Assembly (NCBI GenBank): GCA_002440125.1
Contig: DJRQ01000038.1
Coordinates: forward strand, 1-9,979
Origin: Caryophanales bacterium UBA6356
GTDB lineage: Bacteria > Bacillota_I > Bacilli_A > RFN20 > CAG-826
Length of the DNA stretch: 9,979 bases
Reading direction: 5' to 3'
This document shows positions 5,715 to 9,979 of the stretch, one piece after another (position 1 is the stretch's first letter; each line of letters begins with the position of its first letter). The translations under genes and the position numbers were made by a program. The notes beneath the pieces are model-generated. The model had not been told where the DNA came from. It saw only the letters and a list, made by a program, of their open reading frames with translations, and ran no database searches.

Positions 5715-8154
5715 AAGAGGCTTTCTTTTTATGTTTCGGAAGTTCTGCCGTCTTGATGGGCGAGCAAAAATCCTTGATTCCTTTGAAAAGATGCCCATTG
5801 GCCAAGTCGACGAATCCTTTGGCAAAAGGATAAGGAAAGCTTTTTCCAGCCGACATCGACATCGTAATTATCGAATTGCTCTCCAAAATCCGCTTGAGGA
5901 AGATCGCCCCTTTGATCTTGTTGTCGCGCTTAGGGCCATCAGGAAGCTTTAAGGCCCTTTTCATATCTTTTTTGGCGACCGATAAGACGGCGTTATAGAG
6001 GATTTTCCCCATAAAGGTTTCCTGAAGGTCGCTAAAGCGGCTTTCAAGCGTTATTGGTTTCAAAGGGGGAAGCGATGGTATTTTTAACCCACTCATCTTC
6101 TCGAAAAGGGCGTCGGATACCTTATTAGGATCATTTTGATAGGCGTCAAAGACCTCTTTCTCGTAAGGCGAAGGAAGGTCTTCTCCAAGAAGAGGCAGTG
6201 TTTTCGCTAGCCTTATGGTTTCGCTATCCGAGCACAGTTCGAATTCGTAGGACCCCTTTTCGAGGACAAAGCGTTTCTCCTTGATATTATAATAGGCAAG
6301 CTCCTCTTTTCTTATATTGATGGTCACTTCTTGGCTTTCTTTGGGAGCGAGATAGACTTTCTTAAAGCCACGAAGCTCTCTAACGGGTTTAAAGACATCC
6401 GTTTCCGGAGCTTTGACGAAAAGCTCGACGACTTCGGCCCCGATGCGATCGCCTTTGTTCTTAATGCAGGCGGATATAACAATATTCTCGCCATCCTCCC
6501 TCACATCCATATCCGAATAATCGAAGGTGGTATAGGAAAGACCGAACCCAAAGGGAAAAGCCACTTCTTTCTTGGCTTTTTGGTAATAGCGGTAGCCGAC
6601 AAAAACGCTTTCTTTATAGACTTCGATAGGGGTTTTGGAGAAGCTTTCGCCATAAGGCACATCGTGATAGCTTTTCGCCCATGTTTCGGCGAGTTTGCCA
6701 GAGGGGTTCCTTTCGCCGAAGAGAAGTTTACGAGCGGCTTCGCCACCATTTTCGCCAGGCAGATACATATTGAGTATCGCCTCTACCTCATTCGCGAAGG
6801 GAAGTTCGACAGGAGACCCTCCAAACAGGATGACAACGATTTTCTTCTTTCTCTTTATAAGAGCATCCACGAGGGCGATTTGATTTTCTGGAAGGCACAT
6901 GTTCTCTCGGTCTTTACCTTCGCTTTCGACATAATCGGTTAGTCCCATAAAGACCAAAACCGTGTCATATTCGCTAGCGCTTCTCGCCGCTTCTTCAAGA
7001 AGCGTCTTATCGGTCTTGCTTTGGTTTTCCTTATAGCCCTTATAGTATTCGTAATGAACCCCCGCCTTATCGAAAGCGTCTTTCGGCGTTATAAGGAAAG
7101 ATGGGTTTATCATGGAGCTACCAGACCCTTGGTAACGCATTTTCTCAAAGAGCTCACCCGTAACAAAAAAGGGTTTCTTCGAAGAAAGAGGCAAGATGCC
7201 GTCATTTTTCATTAAGACGGCAGAATCGAGAGCGATTTCTTCCGCTAAAAGGGCATGACTTACAAAATCGGCTTCTTCTCGCTCTTTCTTTTCATGATGA
7301 GAAACGAGTTTTAAAACGTTTTTTGCAGCCTTATCCAAAAAGGCGATGTCGAGGGCGCCTTCTTTTATCCCGTCGATGATCCACTTGCGGCAAATATCCG
7401 TATCGCCTGGCATTTCGAGATCCAAGCCCGCTTCAAGCATCGCAAGGCGATTATGGGTTGCGCCCCAATCGGTCATAACAAGGCCGTCAAAGCCCCACTC
7501 TTTCCTCAAAACATCGTCCAAAAGCCATTTGTTTTGGGAGCAATAGGTGCCGTTAATCTTGTTATAGGCACACATTATGGTCTCGGGTTTTGCCGTCTTC
7601 ACAGCTATTTCGAAAGGTTTCAAATAGATTTCCCTTATGGCTCTGTAATCACAAACGCTATCGCCCATGAAGCGATAGTTTTCAGCGTTATTGAGTGCGA
7701 AATGCTTTAAAGAAACGCCAATTCCTCGATCTTGAATTCCCCTTATTTCAGCAGCAGCCATTTTCCCCGCCAAGAAGGGATCTTCCGAAAAATACTCGAA
7801 ATTCCTCCCCGCCAAGGGATTTCTTTTGATGTTCGTTCCAGGCCCTAGGACAACGTCTATGCCATAGTAGCGGGCTTCTTCCCCGATCGCCTTTCCCATT
7901 TTATAGAGGTTCTCTTCGTTCCAACCGCAAGCGGTTAAAGCGGCCGTAGGAAAAGCGGTCGCTGGTTCGCTACCCGTCACGCCATTATCGCCATTCTCGT
8001 TTTGGACCCTCAACCCATGAGGGCCGTCCGACATGCGGATAGATCCAATGCCGAGACGAGCCATGGGATTCGTGAACATGAAATCCGTCCCCGCGACCAA
8101 AGCCGCCTTTTCTTCCATCGACAGTTCTTTCAAAAGGTTTAATATATCCTCCAT
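5713..8154 (-). CDS. GH3 beta-glycosidase (beta-glucosidase/xylosidase type) with FnIII-like domain and C-terminal extension
   Basis: This 813-residue enzyme should release non-reducing beta-linked glucose or xylose by the retaining GH3 mechanism. The (beta/alpha)8 barrel (about 1-290) has substrate-binding D43 in DGPHG, the GRNFEYFSEDP motif (117-127), K150-H151 and nucleophile D229 in MTDWGA. The alpha/beta sandwich domain (about 300-540) supplies the likely acid/base E412 in ESEGKDR and has the FPFGFGLSYTTF end motif. A fibronectin-III-like domain follows (about 560-645, with PVRELRGFKKV). Residues about 660-813 form a further basic region with no motif of the catalytic family; I recall similar tails on other Firmicutes GH3 proteins. 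No signal peptide, so it is cytoplasmic. ATG follows AAGGAG by six bases. As first gene of the operon it sits directly below the probable AraC operator. Exact sugar specificity is not resolved. Confidence 0.95.
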   Translation of the reverse strand: MEDILNLLKELSMEEKAALVAGTDFMFTNPMARLGIGSIRMSDGPHGLRVQNENGDNGVTGSEPATAFPTAALTACGWNEENLYKMGKAIGEEARYYGIDVVLGPGTNIKRNPLAGRNFEYFSEDPFLAGKMAAAEIRGIQDRGIGVSLKHFALNNAENYRFMGDSVCDYRAIREIYLKPFEIAVKTAKPETIMCAYNKINGTYCSQNKWLLDDVLRKEWGFDGLVMTDWGATHNRLAMLEAGLDLEMPGDTDICRKWIIDGIKEGALDIAFLDKAAKNVLKLVSHHEKKEREEADFVSHALLAEEIALDSAVLMKNDGILPLSSKKPFFVTGELFEKMRYQGSGSSMINPSFLITPKDAFDKAGVHYEYYKGYKENQSKTDKTLLEEAARSASEYDTVLVFMGLTDYVESEGKDRENMCLPENQIALVDALIKRKKKIVVILFGGSPVELPFANEVEAILNMYLPGENGGEAARKLLFGERNPSGKLAETWAKSYHDVPYGESFSKTPIEVYKESVFVGYRYYQKAKKEVAFPFGFGLSYTTFDYSDMDVREDGENIVISACIKNKGDRIGAEVVELFVKAPETDVFKPVRELRGFKKVYLAPKESQEVTINIRKEELAYYNIKEKRFVLEKGSYEFELCSDSETIRLAKTLPLLGEDLPSPYEKEVFDAYQNDPNKVSDALFEKMSGLKIPSLPPLKPITLESRFSDLQETFMGKILYNAVLSVAKKDMKRALKLPDGPKRDNKIKGAIFLKRILESNSIITMSMSAGKSFPYPFAKGFVDLANGHLFKGIKDFCSPIKTAELPKHKKKAS

Positions 8155-8181
8155 CTGACGCTCCTTGCCCTTTAAGAGAAC

Positions 8182-8210
8182 TTTATCCTCTTTTTCCTTC
8201 TATTTCTTAC
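8182..8210 (-). promoter_or_regulatory. Candidate activator-dependent promoter of the GH3-GH78 operon
   Basis: On the minus strand, GATAAA (8187-8182) could be a -10 element. The hexamer 17 bases upstream, GTAAGA (8210-8205), is a poor -35, as is common at promoters that need an activator. Transcription would begin near 8175, about 20 bases before the GH3 ATG. The direct repeat at 8211-8240 would then lie from about -36 to -65, right against the -35. This is a model built on spacing; the -10 match itself is modest. Confidence 0.3.
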
Positions 8211-8235
8211 ATAATTGTTTGCATTTTCTTATAAT
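8206..8235 (+). promoter_or_regulatory. Sigma-A promoter of the AraC-family regulator gene
   Basis: A perfect TATAAT at 8230-8235 lies 18 bases after CTTACA at 8206-8211, which matches four of six positions of the -35 consensus. Transcription would start near 8242, leaving a short leader containing the GAGGTG ribosome site. The element overlaps both copies of the direct repeat, so the regulator could repress its own gene. Confidence 0.6.
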
Positions 8236-8240
8236 TGTTT
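8211..8240. repeat. Perfect 10-bp direct repeat, candidate AraC-family operator
   Basis: ATAATTGTTT occurs at 8211-8220 and again at 8231-8240, exactly 20 bp apart, or about two helical turns. AraC-family dimers typically bind two directly repeated half-sites spaced by about two turns, so both helix-turn-helix pairs touch one DNA face. The repeat lies in the 105-bp space between the divergent regulator and the GH3 gene. It overlaps the regulator's own -35/-10 and abuts the likely -35 of the operon. The region is AT-rich, so chance similarity is possible, but a perfect 10-mer at this spacing and place is suggestive. Confidence 0.55.
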
Positions 8241-8250
8241 TAACTTTAAC

Positions 8251-8256
8251 GAGGTG
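8251..8256 (+). promoter_or_regulatory. Ribosome binding site deciding the regulator start
   Basis: GAGGTG ends three bases before the ATG at 8260. The reading frame stays open to 8215, but the upstream codons lie within the promoter and before the expected transcription start, so the ATG at 8260 is the start used. Confidence 0.7.
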
Positions 8257-8259
8257 TTT

Positions 8260-9465
8260 ATGAAAATAGATGGCATCGAATACCTTTGTAGCACTATCGG
8301 TAACCTCGCTGGCATACCGGTAAGAATCTATCAAAACGACAAGTTATCCTTTTCTTATTCCTTAATCAAATTGCCAAAGGATCCTATCCTTCCTTTCGAA
8401 AGAAAAATATTGCGCTTCTCCCAACATATCGGCTATTTCATCACCCCAAGATTCCATTACTACGGCATCGTGAATTCGGGGAAATACAAGATTGTGCTTG
8501 GCCCCTCAAGACAATATAGCGCCTCGAAACGAGACCTTTCGGAATTGGCCTTCGAATGCGATGTTCCACCAGACGAAACCGAAAACTTCGTTGCGGCGAT
8601 GGAAAGCCTCGTAGCCCTCCCCTTAAATAGCGTCTTGCAAACCCTTTGCTCGCTCAATTTCGTGCTCAATGGCGAAAAGCTATCCCTTGCGGACATTACC
8701 ATTTGCGAAGAGCGGCAATCCGCGCTTTCGGAAGAAATAGCGGCCAAGCAAATCGAAAAAAGCTATAACGAAGCCAACCTCCTTTCGGAGGAAACCATTC
8801 CCCATAACACCATCGACCTCGAGCAAACCATCATGGGTTTCGTCCGACATGGCGACACCATCGCGCTCAAAGAATGGCTGAAAAACGCTCCTGCCATCCG
8901 TTCAGGGAAATTATCGACCGATGCTTTGCGGCAGCTAAAGAACACTTTCATCGTCACCGCCACTCTCGCATCCCGTTCCGCGATAAGGGGTGGAATGGAA
9001 GAAGACGATGCCCTTTCTTTGTCCGATGCCTACATCCAAAAATGCGAATTGCTCTCTTCCATCGACGCCATTACGAACTTGCAATTTCACATGGTTTTCG
9101 ACTATACGGAACGCGTCGAGAAGATAAGGATAGGAAAAAACCCAACCAAGCTTTTAACGAATATTGCGAATTACACGCAAAAACACTTAACGGAGCCCGT
9201 CGATATCGCCGCTCTCGCAAAAGCGATGTTCATCTCAAGAACGCACCTGGCCGTAAAATTCAAAAAAGAAACGGGCATAACCCTCACCGAATTCGTCTTA
9301 AAAGAGAAAGTCGAAGAAGGAAAAAGGCTTCTTAGATATACAGACAAATCCATTTTCTCGATTGCTTCTTATCTCGGCTTCTCTTCGCAAAGCCACTTTG
9401 CCAACGTCTTTAAGAAATATGCCCATTCCTCCCCCAACGAATATCGTTTGAAACATGGCAAATAA
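8260..9465 (+). CDS. AraC-family transcriptional regulator with non-cupin sensor region
   Basis: This 401-residue protein ends in a two-part AraC DNA-binding domain. The first helix-turn-helix is at about 312-339 (VDIAALAKAMFISRTHL region). The second is at about 364-396, with the family signature SIASYLGFSSQSHFANVFKKY and the PNEYR end motif. Residues 1-150 contain no His-rich AraC cupin; instead they have alternating hydrophobic segments with HYYGIVNSGKYKIVLGPSRQ (66-85). A central all-helical part (about 185-265) contains GKLSTDALRQLKNTFIVTAT and SLSDAYIQKCE, a pattern I know from AraC regulators of Firmicutes, including YSIRK-type ones. It is cytoplasmic and divergent from the GH3 operon, so it very likely controls that operon and possibly itself through the repeat in the shared intergenic space. 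The inducer is unknown; rhamnose, a glycoside or a metabolite are options. Confidence 0.92.
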   Translation: MKIDGIEYLCSTIGNLAGIPVRIYQNDKLSFSYSLIKLPKDPILPFERKILRFSQHIGYFITPRFHYYGIVNSGKYKIVLGPSRQYSASKRDLSELAFECDVPPDETENFVAAMESLVALPLNSVLQTLCSLNFVLNGEKLSLADITICEERQSALSEEIAAKQIEKSYNEANLLSEETIPHNTIDLEQTIMGFVRHGDTIALKEWLKNAPAIRSGKLSTDALRQLKNTFIVTATLASRSAIRGGMEEDDALSLSDAYIQKCELLSSIDAITNLQFHMVFDYTERVEKIRIGKNPTKLLTNIANYTQKHLTEPVDIAALAKAMFISRTHLAVKFKKETGITLTEFVLKEKVEEGKRLLRYTDKSIFSIASYLGFSSQSHFANVFKKYAHSSPNEYRLKHGK

Positions 9466-9534
9466 ATCCTGCTTGGGGTTTCAAAAACATATAAGAAAAG
9501 AAAAGTTCTTTCACTTCTTTTTAATCTTTAAAAC

Positions 9535-9557
9535 AGCTATATGATTCGATAATAGCT
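9535..9557 (-). terminator. Weak hairpin at the end of the minus-strand 3' gene
   Basis: The inverted repeat AGCTAT (9557-9552) and ATAGCT (9540-9535) with an 11-nt loop includes part of the TAG stop codon at 9558-9556. It is followed on the minus strand by GTTTTAAA. The 6-bp AT-rich stem and short T-run make it at best a weak terminator. It lies in the 90-bp space between convergent genes. Confidence 0.3.
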
Positions 9558-9979
9558 ACTCTTTCTCTTTTGTGGAAGCGTGAAGATAAGTGTAATCGGA
9601 GCTACCGTCCGATTCTTCATATTTACCAGATAATTGCAATGAATAAATCCCTTCAGCATCGGGCTTTAGAACAGTTTTTGCCTTATAAGCTTCTTTAAAA
9701 TTTGAATCAGTGACGACAATATCGAATTGTTTGGCGAAGTAATGATCTATATCCAACGCACGTAAACTGCAAAGTATCGCCGATACGTTCCATCGCTCGG
9801 CCTTCAGTCGAGGCTCTCGTTAAACTTGCCCCCATGGCAAAGGTAACCACGTCGCCACTCACGCTGACATCGCCAAAAACGGTAAAAGGATTGCCATTCT
9901 TGGTGATTGTGTAGCGCCGTTAGCGAAATCGTCGGCCGTAAAGGTGATAGTATTCGTTTTCACACTCGGATAAACGTCT
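9556..9979 (-). pseudogene. 3' part of an unrecognised gene with two frameshifts, cut by the window edge
   Basis: Minus-strand translation from the window edge reads in three successive frames. The first segment contains NTITFTADDFANGA (to about 9915). After one missing base it continues as TITKNGNPFTVFGDVSVSGD and on to GDTLQFT (to about 9765). After one extra base it goes on as ALDIDHYFAKQFDIVVTD to a TAG stop at 9558-9556, ending STKEKE. The pieces join into about 140 residues of similar character: polar, beta-strand-like alternation, many Thr, Asp and Gly. This suggests the end of a surface or lipoprotein-type protein, but I do not recognise a family. Only the last 66 codons form an uninterrupted ORF and no ribosome site precedes it, so it is not likely to be a separate gene. 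The shifts may be a true pseudogene or base-calling errors near a contig end. Confidence 0.5.

Noticed and set aside
9466..9534. Terminator for the AraC gene in the A/T-rich stretch around 9493-9525
   Set aside because: The possible stem is all A-T with mismatches; no stable hairpin can be drawn by eye.
1..9979. CRISPR array, insertion sequence, phage or toxin-antitoxin genes, riboswitch, or a UGA-Trp code
   Set aside because: No spaced repeats, transposase motifs or recognisable leader folds were seen. TGA closes two genes exactly where their families end, and Trp is encoded by TGG.

Overview
The window looks like a chromosomal piece from a low-to-mid GC Gram-positive bacterium (Bacillota, perhaps an uncultured gut member of the Bacilli; the rank below phylum is a guess). 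Supporting points are strong Shine-Dalgarno sites before every gene, a GPH-family sugar symporter with a long Lys/Glu-rich tail, an AraC regulator with the N-terminal and middle layout common in Firmicutes, and a tRNA gene with an encoded CCA end. Stops are TGA, TAA and TAG, and Trp is read from TGG, so the ordinary bacterial code applies.

Layout, in window order. Positions 1-120 hold no gene I can support. A tRNA-Arg(UCG) gene lies on the minus strand at 121-197. From 8154 down to 343 on the minus strand runs a compact four-gene carbohydrate operon, transcribed as GH3 beta-glycosidase, GPH/MelB-type symporter, membrane-anchored SGNH hydrolase, GH78 alpha-L-rhamnosidase. Junctions are an 11-bp gap with the Shine-Dalgarno over the stop codon, a 134-bp gap, and an ATGA overlap. 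The operon ends in a hairpin right after the rhamnosidase stop. A divergent AraC-family regulator (8260-9465, plus strand) sits upstream of the operon. The 105-bp intergenic region carries a perfect 10-bp direct repeat at 20-bp spacing, the arrangement expected for an AraC-family operator. From 9556 to the window edge is the 3' part of an unrecognised minus-strand gene that reads through only if two single-base frameshifts are allowed.

How the genes may work together (inference). The symporter imports a short rhamnose-containing glycoside. The cytoplasmic GH78 removes alpha-L-rhamnose and the cytoplasmic GH3 removes a beta-linked glucose or xylose. The anchored SGNH esterase probably strips acyl groups outside the membrane before uptake. 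Candidate substrates are plant rhamnosyl-glucosides (rutinosides, neohesperidosides, saponins) or pectin-derived rhamnosides. The AraC protein would sense the substrate or a product and switch the operon on from the repeat. This is a coherent but recognisable kind of utilisation locus. I see no phage, CRISPR, transposase or defence genes and no clearly new system. The most unusual points are the symporter's tail, the Asp-to-Asn change at its cation site, and the operator architecture.
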